Shown here in pieces: positions 24,648 to 33,512 of a stretch of 64,000 nt of DNA. How positions within the stretch are numbered: position 1 is the first letter of the stretch; each line of letters opens with the position of its first letter. The translations under genes were made by a program, and so were the position numbers. Location: contig NZ_ALOU01000093.1 in NCBI RefSeq assembly GCF_000292345.1, positions 28,303 to 92,302 on the forward strand. Reading direction: 5' to 3'. A model generated the notes under the pieces. That model was not told the DNA's origin. It searched no databases and was given only the letters and a program-made list of their open reading frames with translations. The DNA is from Cupriavidus sp. BIS7 (lineage in GTDB: Bacteria > Pseudomonadota > Gammaproteobacteria > Burkholderiales > Burkholderiaceae).

Positions 24648-27128
24648 CTATGCCAGCTTAACGAACAGAATCGAGATCTGGGCGCCAACGATCTCTGTGC
24701 CGTTCATGCGATTGCGCAGTTCGATGCGCGCGCCATGTTCGTCAATGATCTTTTTCACCATCGCCAGCCCGAGACCCGTTCCCTTGGCTTTCGTGGTCAC
24801 ATACGGTTCGAACGCGCGGCTGAGAATCCGTGGTGCGAATCCGGGACCATTGTCCGTTATGGACAGCTTGACGGCTTGCCGGTCTTCGCCGGCAGAATCT
24901 TTGTATTCTACAGTCTCGGTGTGCAGAGTGATATGGGGCGCCGCCCTACCCGCCGCCACGTTCTCTGCCACCGCATCCTGCGCATTTTGCAACAGGTTGT
25001 GAATCACTTGCCGGAGCTGCGTCGGATCGCCCTTGATTTCAGGCATTTCCGGGCTTAGCGTCGGATGAATCACCGGATGCTCGTGCACGGCGGGATCGTC
25101 GATGCCGTACAGGTGCAAGACTTCCGACACAAGGCTGTTCAGCGGCAGCGACTGCACCACCGCCGGCGGCGTACGTGCGTAATCGCGGAAGTCGTCCACC
25201 ATGCGTTTCATGGCCGCCACCTGGTTTACGATCGTCGCGGCGCCGCGCTTTAGCACTTCGGCGTCCGTGGTCTCCAGTTTTGGCGACAGCTTCATTTGCA
25301 GGCGCTCCGCCGATAGCTGGATCGGCGTCAGCGGATTCTTGATCTCATGGGCAAGGCGGCGCGCCACTTCGCCCCACGCCACCGAACGCTGGGCCGAGAT
25401 CACGTCGGAAATATCGTCGAACACCACCACGTAGCCGGGCTCGTCGTGGCTGCCGCCCGGCAGATGGGCGCCACGCACCAGCAGCGTGAGCGGCTGCTCC
25501 TCATCGCCCTGGGGCAGTTCGATCTGCTTCTGCCAATGCTGCGCGCCGCCCAGGACCTCGCTGGTGGTCTGCTCGGAAAATGCCTGTCGCACGATCTCGG
25601 CGAACCCGCCCATGCCCGGAATCTGCTCAACCGGGTGGCCCAGCACGCCGCTGAGCGGCTGGCGGAAGATGCGCTCGGCACCGGGGTTTGCCGTGATCAG
25701 CACAAAGCTGCGGTCGAATACCAGAACGCCAGCGGTCAGGTTCTGCAGCACGCTTTCCAGGTACGCCTTCGATTGCTCCAGCGCGCTACGGTTCTCTTCC
25801 ACGGCGATACGCGCTTCGGCAAGCTGCCGGGTCATCTGGTTGAACTGCTGCGTCAGCATGCCCAGTTCGTCACGGCTCTTGAGTTCGCGTTTGGGCGAGA
25901 GGTCGCCTTCCGCCACCTCCTTCGTCCCCTGCAGCAGCATCAGCAGCGGGCGTGCAAGCTGCCCGCCGAGCAACAGCGCCAGCATCACGGCGATGAACAC
26001 CGCCAGGAACAGCGTCAGCGTCAGCGTGCCGATATACATCTTGCGCAGGCCCGTGCGGCCCAGCGCTTTTTCCTGGTACTCCTGGTACGCGCGCTGGACT
26101 TCGTCGGCATTGCGTGCCAGCACGCCGGGTACGGGGTGCAGGACCTGCAGATAGCGCTCTTCGCGCACGGTGTCGCCCACCAGCCCGAAGCCTGCCGCCG
26201 GCGCGTCCTCGGGGCGGCGTTCGACGGAAAGGCCGGAGCCGGCCCAGCGGCTGTCGGACGTGCCGATGCCGAATCGTGGCGAACGTTGCGTGCGAGCCGC
26301 CGCCGCCACTGCCGCGCTCGCGGCAGCTTGTGCCTGATCGTCGGCGTTCGCCGTGCTTGGCCCCGGTCCCAGCGGGATGATCACGCGAATGCGGTAGAGA
26401 TGGTTGCTGTCGACATTGACGGGCGGCTTGTCGCTCGTCGATGGATCGGTGCCGCCTTCCACGGCCGCGTATCCGCCGGCCATGCGCGCCTGTTCGGCCA
26501 GCACGCCGGAAGGCAGGTCAGGCACCAGCGACGCATAGCTGCTCGATGCGGTTGCCAGAACGCGGCCGCTGCCGGTGAAGATGGCCGCTTCCTGGACGCC
26601 GTACTGTTCGCGCAGGCGGTTCAGTTGCAGCGATGTCGCCATGCCGCTCGCCCCGGTCAACTGATCGGCCATCAGGCGTGCCTTGCCCTGCAGGTCCGCC
26701 AGCTGGCTGTCGATGGTGGAGCGGCCAAGATTGAGGCCGGCCTCGAGCGCGGTTTCCACGCGCACGTCGAACCACGACTCAATGCTGCGCGATACGAACT
26801 GCAGCGACACCAGATAGATCAGCACGCCGGGCAGCACGCCTACCACGCCGAAGAACACGGCCAGCTTGGTCATCAGGCGCGTGCCGAACTTGCCGCGCCG
26901 ATAGCGGACGCCCAGCGTCAGCGCCAGCGCACCCACCGTCAGCACCAGCAGGACGCCAACAACCAGGTTGACCTTGAAAAGCAGAGTGAAATAGCGGTCG
27001 AAGAACTCGGTATTGGCCGAGGCGCCAGCCAGCAATCCCACCAGCACGATCGCCAGAAAAACGATGATGCCGACCACGACGCGATAGAGCATGCGCCGGA
27101 ATCTGCTGTCCCACGGATTGCCGTTCAT
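24648..27128 (-). CDS. NtrY-like transmembrane sensor histidine kinase
   Basis: An 826-residue kinase. Three N-terminal helices (RMLYRVVVGIIVFLAIVLVGLL, VNLVVGVLLVLTVGALAL, KLAVFFGVVGVLPGVLIYLVSLQF) lead into a periplasmic region of about 270 residues, a fourth helix, a HAMP domain (ARPLLMLLQGTKEVAEGDL), a PAS domain, the phospho-acceptor box RLAHEIKNPLTPIQLSAERL and an ATPase domain with DNGPGF and GTGLGLAMV. This order is that of NtrY. The frame opens at 27368, but ATG 27128, overlapping the upstream stop by four bases, is the natural start. Its signal is unknown. Confidence 0.93.
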   Translation of the reverse strand: MNGNPWDSRFRRMLYRVVVGIIVFLAIVLVGLLAGASANTEFFDRYFTLLFKVNLVVGVLLVLTVGALALTLGVRYRRGKFGTRLMTKLAVFFGVVGVLPGVLIYLVSLQFVSRSIESWFDVRVETALEAGLNLGRSTIDSQLADLQGKARLMADQLTGASGMATSLQLNRLREQYGVQEAAIFTGSGRVLATASSSYASLVPDLPSGVLAEQARMAGGYAAVEGGTDPSTSDKPPVNVDSNHLYRIRVIIPLGPGPSTANADDQAQAAASAAVAAAARTQRSPRFGIGTSDSRWAGSGLSVERRPEDAPAAGFGLVGDTVREERYLQVLHPVPGVLARNADEVQRAYQEYQEKALGRTGLRKMYIGTLTLTLFLAVFIAVMLALLLGGQLARPLLMLLQGTKEVAEGDLSPKRELKSRDELGMLTQQFNQMTRQLAEARIAVEENRSALEQSKAYLESVLQNLTAGVLVFDRSFVLITANPGAERIFRQPLSGVLGHPVEQIPGMGGFAEIVRQAFSEQTTSEVLGGAQHWQKQIELPQGDEEQPLTLLVRGAHLPGGSHDEPGYVVVFDDISDVISAQRSVAWGEVARRLAHEIKNPLTPIQLSAERLQMKLSPKLETTDAEVLKRGAATIVNQVAAMKRMVDDFRDYARTPPAVVQSLPLNSLVSEVLHLYGIDDPAVHEHPVIHPTLSPEMPEIKGDPTQLRQVIHNLLQNAQDAVAENVAAGRAAPHITLHTETVEYKDSAGEDRQAVKLSITDNGPGFAPRILSRAFEPYVTTKAKGTGLGLAMVKKIIDEHGARIELRNRMNGTEIVGAQISILFVKLA

Positions 27129-27958
27129 GGCTGGCTGACCGGTTGGACCAGTTGGTTCGGCGAAAGCACGTTGGAGACCGTCTGCGAGAACGGTGCGCGT
27201 GCGTCGGCGGCCGATGACGAAGCGGCCGATGGCGTTGAGCCAGGCATGGCCGGCGGTGCGGGCGGCGCGACGGGCGGCGGTGCCACCGGCGCCGGTGGCG
27301 GCTGCGGCGCGTCGAGATTGGTCGGCACCGTGTAGTTGAAGCGCCGCCACTCCGACGACAGGTTCCATTCACGCGTATTGACCGCGTTGATCTGGAACGG
27401 CTTCGGCAACTGGGAAAGATCCAGGCGCATGCGTGTTTCGGCGTGGTAGGTCTCGCCGGGCTTGACCTGGTTGCGCTCGAATACGCGCCATCCACGTACC
27501 TGCTGAATGAACTGCAGCGCGCTCTTGAGGCGGTTGAACGGCAGTTGCAGGCCGCCGGTCGACACGCGGTACTGTCGCGTCAGCGGCTGATAGGAAATGC
27601 GCACCATGCGCGACGTATTGACCGGCTTTTCATCGAACCAGTACCAGCGCGAACGCGTGAGCTGGAAGTCGACGACGAAATAGAGCGAGATGCCCTTGTG
27701 CAGGGCGTCTTCGAGCGCCGCAGGCAATTCGAAATCGAACGAAGCGGCCAGGTCGAAGCCGCCATCCTGGTATTCGATGCGCGCTTCGGTGGTCTCGATC
27801 AACTGGGCCGATGCCTGCGGGGCATGCACCAGCAACATCAGCAGCAGCAACGCAGCCGCACACCATGCGCGCAGTCCGCTGGCCAGCGGACCCACCGGGC
27901 ATCCGCACACCGCGTGACCGGGAATACGTAGGTCGAACAAGCGCGGCGTGCTCAGCAT
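27125..27958 (-). CDS. DUF4390-family exported protein
   Basis: A 277-residue protein with a long N-terminus, a hydrophobic signal (AWCAAALLLLMLLVHAPQASA) ending near residue 51, and a conserved domain (IEYQDGGFDLAASFDFELP, LYFVVDFQLTRSRWYWFDEK, WRVFERNQVKPG) that I assign to DUF4390. The last 60 residues are Pro/Ala-rich. It overlaps ntrY by ATGA and starts ten bases after rsmB, so all three are translationally linked. A periplasmic role, perhaps modulating the NtrY sensor domain, is inference from gene order. Confidence 0.85.
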   Translation of the reverse strand: MLSTPRLFDLRIPGHAVCGCPVGPLASGLRAWCAAALLLLMLLVHAPQASAQLIETTEARIEYQDGGFDLAASFDFELPAALEDALHKGISLYFVVDFQLTRSRWYWFDEKPVNTSRMVRISYQPLTRQYRVSTGGLQLPFNRLKSALQFIQQVRGWRVFERNQVKPGETYHAETRMRLDLSQLPKPFQINAVNTREWNLSSEWRRFNYTVPTNLDAPQPPPAPVAPPPVAPPAPPAMPGSTPSAASSSAADARAPFSQTVSNVLSPNQLVQPVSQP

Positions 27959-27967
27959 CGGTGGAAT

Positions 27968-29341
27968 TCAGGCGCGTTTCTGGAAGCGGGCGTAGTAGAA
28001 GCCATCGTGATCCGATGGCAGGCTTGCCTTGCCGGCGATATCGCTGCCGGCCGTCTCAGGCGCCTTCGTACCGGGCAGGAGTTGGCCCGGCGCCTGCAAT
28101 CGTATCGCATCTGGAAGCTGCGCACCAAACCAGAGCGCCTGCTCTTCTCCCTCCGTTGGGAAAATAGAACAGGTCACATAGACCAGAATGCCGCCCGGCT
28201 TCAGTAGCGGCCACAACTGCGAGACGATGCGACGCTGCTCATTGACAAGCTTCCCAATATCCGATTCGCGCCGCAGCCAGCGGATATCGGGATGGCGCCG
28301 GACGATGCCCGATGCCGAGCACGGCACGTCGGCCAGGATGCGGTCGAACTGCTGTCCGTCCCACCAGTCCTTCGGACGGCTGGCGTCGCCAACGATCACT
28401 TCGGCCTGCTGGCCCAGGCGGGCCAGGTTGTCATGAATGCGCGCTGCGCGTTGCGCATCGCTTTCCACCGCCGTGACGTGGATATCGGCCAGTTCAAGCA
28501 GATGGCCGGTCTTGCCGCCTGGGGCCGCGCAAGCGTCGAGCACGCGCATGCCGTCGGACACTTCGCACAGCGGTGCGGCAAGCTGCGCGCCGGCATCCTG
28601 CACGGAAACGTCGCCTGCCGCGAAGCCCGGAACCTGCGATACCGGAAATGCCCGAACCAGACGCACAGCCTGGGCGCCAACGGCCGTGCCGGCCATGCCC
28701 TCGTTCGCCAACTGCTTGAGATACTGCTCGACCGACACGCGCTTCGTGTTGACACGCAGCGTCATCGGCGGCCGTGCATTGACGCTTTCCGCCAGGGCGG
28801 TCCATTGATCGGGATAGGCCTGGCGCAGTTGCCGGAGCCACCATGCGGGCAGGTTCCAGCGCGCTTCATCGTCCTGGCCGATCGTAGCCATGAGCGATTT
28901 TTGTTCGCGCAGGAAACGGCGCAGCACCGCGTTGACCAGACCGCGCGCATGGGCGGTCTTCGGTTCGGATGCAGCCGCGCTGACTGCCTGGTCGACAACC
29001 GTAAACGCGGAATAGCCGCCGCGCCCCACCTTGCTTCCGTCGCCCTCGTCGCCTTCGAGCAGCAGTGCAAGCGCCACGGCAAGCAGTGAATCGACCAGCA
29101 CGCCTGGCGGGCGCGTGACCAGTTGAGTCACCAGCGCACGCGTGGCACCGAACTGGCGCACGGTGCGATAGGCCAGGTCCTGGATGGCGCCGCGCGTGGC
29201 GGCATCGCGTACGCGGTCCAGGCGAAGTTGGGCCGAGGCGTCGTCGATGGCTTGCGGCAGGGCCGTGCCTTCGTGGACGCCGCGTACGGCTGCGGCGGCG
29301 CCGAGCATCTGGAAGGCAAGGGAATCTGGTGGCAGGCGCAT
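27968..29341 (-). CDS. rsmB: 16S rRNA (cytosine-967-C5)-methyltransferase
   Basis: A 457-residue enzyme that methylates C967 of 16S rRNA. The N-terminal NusB-like RNA-binding domain spans about residues 10-150; the catalytic domain has the SAM-binding DACAAPGGKTGHLLEL and two Cys motifs, DVPCSASG and VTCSIFPTE, the latter holding the nucleophile. ATG 29341 (MRLPPDSLAF) fits the family; the open frame continues upstream to 29431 without similarity. Confidence 0.95.
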   Translation of the reverse strand: MRLPPDSLAFQMLGAAAAVRGVHEGTALPQAIDDASAQLRLDRVRDAATRGAIQDLAYRTVRQFGATRALVTQLVTRPPGVLVDSLLAVALALLLEGDEGDGSKVGRGGYSAFTVVDQAVSAAASEPKTAHARGLVNAVLRRFLREQKSLMATIGQDDEARWNLPAWWLRQLRQAYPDQWTALAESVNARPPMTLRVNTKRVSVEQYLKQLANEGMAGTAVGAQAVRLVRAFPVSQVPGFAAGDVSVQDAGAQLAAPLCEVSDGMRVLDACAAPGGKTGHLLELADIHVTAVESDAQRAARIHDNLARLGQQAEVIVGDASRPKDWWDGQQFDRILADVPCSASGIVRRHPDIRWLRRESDIGKLVNEQRRIVSQLWPLLKPGGILVYVTCSIFPTEGEEQALWFGAQLPDAIRLQAPGQLLPGTKAPETAGSDIAGKASLPSDHDGFYYARFQKRA

Positions 29342-29402
29342 GGGTAATACTGGAAATCTGCAAAAAAAGCGGTGGTACGGGCCATCAGGCGCGCGCGGAT
29401 AC

Positions 29403-29437
29403 AAAAAACCCGCCGGCTCCTGACGGAACACAGCGGG
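29403..29437 (-). terminator. Probable terminator between htpX and rsmB
   Basis: On the minus strand CCCGC (29433-29437) pairs with GCGGG (29409-29413), with an inner TCC/GGA stem, followed by six T residues (29403-29408). It would separate htpX from rsmB, at least partly. Confidence 0.55.
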
Positions 29438-29486
29438 CAGTTTACCTGTTACCGCGCACGAGCCCCGGGAAACGTGGCGACGCTGG

Positions 29487-30347
29487 TCAGGCCGGGTAGG
29501 TGCCGGTCTGCGCCATATGCATCAGCCGTGCGATCCGTTCTTCCGTGGCGGGGTGGGTAGAGAACAGGTTCGCGATGCCTCCGCCCGAGAGCGGGTTCAT
29601 GATCATCATCTGCGCCGTGGCCGGGTGTTCCTCGGCGGCCTGGAACGGAATGCCCTGCGCGTAGCGGTGGATCTTGTCGAGCGCCGCGGCCAGGGCCTGC
29701 GGGTCGCCGCTGATTTCCGCGCCGCCGCGGTCGGCTTCGAATTCGCGTGCGCGTGAGATTGCCATCTGAATCAGCGATGCGGCCAGCGGCGCAAGGATTG
29801 CCACCGCGATCGTCGCGATTGGATTCGAGCGGTTGCCGTTTTCGTCGCGCCCGCCAAAGAACATCGCCATATTGGCAAGCGCTGAAATGGCACCGGCCAT
29901 CGTTGCGGCGATGGTCGAGGTGAGGATGTCCCGATGCTTCACGTGCGCGAGTTCATGGGCCATCACGCCGCGCAGTTCGCGATCGGAAAGCACGCGCAGG
30001 ATTCCGGTGGTGGCAGCGACCGCCGCGTGCTCCGGATTGCGGCCCGTGGCAAACGCATTCGGCGCATCTTCGTTGATCAGGTACACGCGCGGCATCGGCA
30101 GGCCGGCGCGCTGCGCAAGCTCCTTCACCGTGTTGTAGAACTGTGGCGCGGTGCTGGCATCCACTTCCTGCGCGTTGTACATGCGCAGGACCATCTTGTC
30201 CGAGAACCAGTATGAGAAGAAGTTCATGCCCACTGCCAGCAGCAGCGCGAGCATCATCCCGTTGCGTCCGCCGATCATGCCGCCGATGACGATGAACAGC
30301 GCCGTGATGGCGGCCATCAGCATGAAGGTCTTGACCCAGTTGAACAT
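29487..30347 (-). CDS. htpX: HtpX membrane metalloprotease (M48)
   Basis: A 286-residue inner-membrane zinc protease for quality control of membrane proteins. It has two N-terminal helices (about residues 7-24 and 32-48), the zinc motif His131-Glu132-LA-His135, and a downstream glutamate in REFEADRGG. Two further hydrophobic segments follow the active site. Length equals that of E. coli HtpX. Confidence 0.96.
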   Translation of the reverse strand: MFNWVKTFMLMAAITALFIVIGGMIGGRNGMMLALLLAVGMNFFSYWFSDKMVLRMYNAQEVDASTAPQFYNTVKELAQRAGLPMPRVYLINEDAPNAFATGRNPEHAAVAATTGILRVLSDRELRGVMAHELAHVKHRDILTSTIAATMAGAISALANMAMFFGGRDENGNRSNPIATIAVAILAPLAASLIQMAISRAREFEADRGGAEISGDPQALAAALDKIHRYAQGIPFQAAEEHPATAQMMIMNPLSGGGIANLFSTHPATEERIARLMHMAQTGTYPA

Positions 30348-30451
30348 GGCTTGATCTCCAGATCGTCAGTCGCGATGACGGTTAGATAGGGCGCGGGCCG
30401 CGGAAATTCAATGTCGAAGACAGGGTTTTACGATTGCAAGGATGTTTCGCG

Positions 30452-31471
30452 TCACTTGGCGGGGGCTTGGCCGGCCACGCCCGACACCACGCAGCGCGTG
30501 CCCGGCGGCAGCGGCATCGCCTGCAGGAACTGCTGCGCAGGTTGGCGCTTGCCGCCCGGTTTCTGGAGTTCAGTGACCTGCAGCGCGCTGCCATTGCCGC
30601 AGGCGATGATTACCCCGGCGGCATCGGCAGCCAGAACGGTGCCCGGCGGATGCGGCAGGCTGGTTGCCGCGTCCAGCGGCAGTGCCTGCCAGCACTTGAT
30701 GACGGTTTCGCCCACCTGCACCGTGGCGCCCGGGAACGGATTGAACGCGCGTACCTGATTGGCCAGTTCGGCGGCGGGCCGCATCAGATCGAGCGGGGCT
30801 TCATCCTTGGCGATTTTTTCCGCGTAGGTCACGCCGTCCTCGGGCTGCGGCGTGGCCACCAGTGGCTGGCCGGCGGCAAGCTGGCGCAGCGCGTCGACGA
30901 TCATGCGGCCGCCGAGTGTTGCGAGCGTGTCGTGCAGCGAGCCCGTGGTGTCCTGCGGGCCAATCGGCGTCGCTTCGCGCGAGAGCATCGCGCCGGTGTC
31001 GAGGCCTTCGTCCATCTGCATCAGCGTGATGCCGGTCTCGGCGTCACCCGCCTCGATTGCGCGATGGATAGGCGCCGCGCCGCGCCAGCGCGGCAATAGC
31101 GAGGCATGGATGTTCAGACAGCCGTATCGCGGCAGGTTCAGGACCTCGGCCGGCAGGATCAGGCCATAGGCGGCCACCACCATCACATCGGGCGCGATCT
31201 CGGCGAGCGCATCAACCGCCGCGTTGGCTTCCTCGGGATACTTGCCCTGGCGGCGCAGCGACCGCGGTTGCAAAACGGGTCCCAGGCTGGATTCGATGGC
31301 GAACTGCTTGACCGGGCTGGCCTGCAACTGCATGCCGCGGCCGGCGGGCCGGTCAGGCTGGGTCAGGACGGCGACGACCGGAAATCCGGCAGCGTGGATG
31401 GCCTCAAGGGCAACGCGCGCAAACTCGGGCGTGCCGGCAAAGGCAACGCGCAGTGGCTGGGCTTGAGTCAT
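30452..31471 (-). CDS. fmt: Methionyl-tRNA formyltransferase
   Basis: A 339-residue enzyme that formylates initiator Met-tRNA. VAFAGTPEFARVAL starts the Rossmann part, the formyl-transfer site is NIHASLLPRWRGAAPIHRAI, and a C-terminal OB-like domain follows. ATG 31471 begins the family-typical MTQAQPLRVAFAG; an upstream in-frame ATG at 31507 lies in a hairpin. It forms the usual pair with def upstream. Confidence 0.96.
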   Translation of the reverse strand: MTQAQPLRVAFAGTPEFARVALEAIHAAGFPVVAVLTQPDRPAGRGMQLQASPVKQFAIESSLGPVLQPRSLRRQGKYPEEANAAVDALAEIAPDVMVVAAYGLILPAEVLNLPRYGCLNIHASLLPRWRGAAPIHRAIEAGDAETGITLMQMDEGLDTGAMLSREATPIGPQDTTGSLHDTLATLGGRMIVDALRQLAAGQPLVATPQPEDGVTYAEKIAKDEAPLDLMRPAAELANQVRAFNPFPGATVQVGETVIKCWQALPLDAATSLPHPPGTVLAADAAGVIIACGNGSALQVTELQKPGGKRQPAQQFLQAMPLPPGTRCVVSGVAGQAPAK

Positions 31472-31495
31472 GGCGATTTTCCGCGATGGAAACGA

Positions 31496-31518
31496 CACCG
31501 GCCGCATAGCGGCCGGTG
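31496..31518. other. 10-bp stem hairpin in the def-fmt gap
   Basis: CACCGGCCGC (31496-31505) and GCGGCCGGTG (31509-31518) form a perfect stem with loop ATA, 24 bases before the fmt start. No T tract; it may affect fmt translation or RNA stability. Confidence 0.5.
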
Positions 31519-31594
31519 CGTAAGTGTTCTCTGGAAGGTGTAACGATAGCAGACGCGCGTCCGCGCAGCGCTTACCGTTACATCCTTTAGAAAC

Positions 31595-31617
31595 CGTTTC
31601 AGAATCGTTCTGAGACG
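31595..31617 (-). terminator. Weak terminator-like hairpin after def
   Basis: CGTTTCAGAA (31595-31604) and TTCTGAGACG (31608-31617) pair with one mismatch; on the minus strand GGTTTC follows. It probably allows read-through into fmt. Confidence 0.35.
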
Positions 31618-31624
31618 ATTTCCT

Positions 31625-32131
31625 TTACATGCGCGAGCGTACGCGCTTTTGCAGCTTGCTCTTGATGCGGTTGACCTTGAGCGGCGACAGGTATTCGACG
31701 AAAACCTTGCCGTTCAGGTGGTCGATCTCGTGCTGTATACATACAGCGAGCAGATCGTCGGCATCGATCTCGAACGTCTCGCCCTTTTCGTTGAGCGCGC
31801 GCACCTTGACGCGGTCCGGACGCTCCACGCGGTCATAGACCTCGGGCACCGACAGGCAGCCCTCTTCCCACACCTTGCGGTTGTCGCTGGCCCACGTGAT
31901 CTCGGGGTTGATGAACACCATCAGCCCGTTGCGGTCCTCGGACACGTCGATCACGATCACGCGCTCGTGCACGTCCACCTGCGTCGCGGCCAGGCCAATG
32001 CCGGGCGCTTCGTACATGGTTTCGGCCATGTCTTTCACGAGCTTGCGGATGCGGTCATCCACCACTTCCACAGGCTTGGCTACTTTGTGCAGGCGGGGAT
32101 CGGGGTAGGTGAGGATATCGAGTTTGGCCAT
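31625..32131 (-). CDS. def: Peptide deformylase
   Basis: A 168-residue metalloenzyme removing the formyl group from new proteins. All three motifs are intact: GIGLAATQ (44-51), EGCLSVP (90-96, metal ligand Cys92) and QHEIDH (133-138, ligands His134 and His138, catalytic Glu135). ATG 32131 (MAKLDILTYP) is the family start. It is divergent from the LysM gene. Confidence 0.97.
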   Translation of the reverse strand: MAKLDILTYPDPRLHKVAKPVEVVDDRIRKLVKDMAETMYEAPGIGLAATQVDVHERVIVIDVSEDRNGLMVFINPEITWASDNRKVWEEGCLSVPEVYDRVERPDRVKVRALNEKGETFEIDADDLLAVCIQHEIDHLNGKVFVEYLSPLKVNRIKSKLQKRVRSRM

Positions 32132-32295
32132 GATGCTCACGCGCAACGCCGGGTGCTGTCCACTGCCCGGACGCCGTTGCGGCGGGCGGGGTTTCCATGC
32201 AGAATCGGGGCGCTAGTACAAAAATTCAAGGCGCGCCGCAGCAGGCACGCTCTACCTAGGGTCAATCCGGTCGTTCTCCCGGCCGGTTCAGGAAA

Positions 32296-33471
32296 ATGCG
32301 CGATCTTACCAAAGAACAGGCGGCGTCGGGCCGCAGGCTGCACGCGTTCACCCTCGCCATGCTGAGTGTCGCCGGCATCACTGCCGGCGCGGCCATGGCA
32401 GTCCAGGCTGCCGACCTGAGCGTCTCGCCAGTCCAGCTTGCGCAGGCCGACCGCACCGCGCAGGAAGGTATTCCGGTTGCCGACCTGGCACCCAACGCGC
32501 CCGGCCAGTATACGGTGCGCACCGGAGATACGCTTTGGGGCATTTCCGGCCAGTACCTGCGCCAACCCTGGCGCTGGCCCCAGCTGTGGGGCATGAACCG
32601 CCAGCAGGTCCACAATCCTCACCTGATTTATCCGGGCCAGGTTCTCTACCTGGTCCAGCGCGATGGCCGCGCCTACCTGTCGACAACCCCTCCGGGCGGC
32701 GCCAGTGGCGATATCCGCCTGTCGCCGCGTGTCCGCGGGAACGGGGGCGACGGTGAGGCGATCCTGAGCATCCCGGCCGGCGACATCGAGCCGTTCCTGG
32801 CCCGCCCGCTCGTGGTTGACCAGGGCACGGTGGATACGTCGGCCCGTATCGTGGCCTTGCCCGATGCCCGCGTGTATATGGGACGTGGCGATACGGGCTA
32901 CGCGCGCGGCATTGCGCCGGCCGATGCGTCCATCGGCAGTGACTGGCAGGCGTTCCGCCCGGCCAAGCCCGTGTTCGATCCGATCAGCAACGGCGTGATC
33001 GGCTTCGAGGCCCAGTATGAAGGCAGCGTACGCGTGACGCGCGGGCCGGAAGGCCCCAGCGCCGTGACCACGGTGCTGGCAACCCAGTCCCAGCAGGAAA
33101 TGGGTCCCGGAACACTGCTGCTGCCGCAGCCGCCGCGCGAACTGATCCGCTACGTGCCACACGCGCCGGACAACGAAGTCGCGGGCCGCGTCGCGGCGGT
33201 CTACGGTGGTGTGCGATACGGCGGCGCAAAGCAGGTCGTTGTGCTCAATATCGGCGCGAATGCCGGGCTGGAGCCGGGCCACGTGCTGGCGTTGTCGCGC
33301 GATGGCGGAGTGGTGGCCGACCCAACGGACAGCAATCGCACGATCGAACTGCCTGAAGACCGCTATGGCCTCGCGTACGTTTATCGCGTGTTCCCGGGCG
33401 TCGCGTACGCGCTGGTGACGGACGCGACGAACGTGATGAAGGTTGGCGATATCGCCACCACGCCGCGCTGA
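32296..33471 (+). CDS. Exported LysM-domain protein
   Basis: A 391-residue protein with a signal peptide (LAMLSVAGITAGAAMAVQAA) and one LysM domain at about residues 72-116 (YTVRTGDTLWGISGQYL, NPHLIYPGQVLYLV), which binds peptidoglycan. The remaining 270 residues are a conserved but unnamed region seen next to dprA in many betaproteobacteria. A cell-wall-associated role, possibly linked to competence through dprA, is inferred from gene order only. The start codon lacks a strong ribosome site. Confidence 0.9.
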   Translation: MRDLTKEQAASGRRLHAFTLAMLSVAGITAGAAMAVQAADLSVSPVQLAQADRTAQEGIPVADLAPNAPGQYTVRTGDTLWGISGQYLRQPWRWPQLWGMNRQQVHNPHLIYPGQVLYLVQRDGRAYLSTTPPGGASGDIRLSPRVRGNGGDGEAILSIPAGDIEPFLARPLVVDQGTVDTSARIVALPDARVYMGRGDTGYARGIAPADASIGSDWQAFRPAKPVFDPISNGVIGFEAQYEGSVRVTRGPEGPSAVTTVLATQSQQEMGPGTLLLPQPPRELIRYVPHAPDNEVAGRVAAVYGGVRYGGAKQVVVLNIGANAGLEPGHVLALSRDGGVVADPTDSNRTIELPEDRYGLAYVYRVFPGVAYALVTDATNVMKVGDIATTPR

Positions 33472-33512
33472 CAGCGGCGCGTGCCCCCTGGGCGTGCGCT
33501 GCATCGCTTCTG

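Noticed and set aside
25347..27335. A 662-codon open frame opposite the NtrY-like kinase
   Set aside because: Low-complexity composition and full antisense overlap with a kinase having all its motifs.
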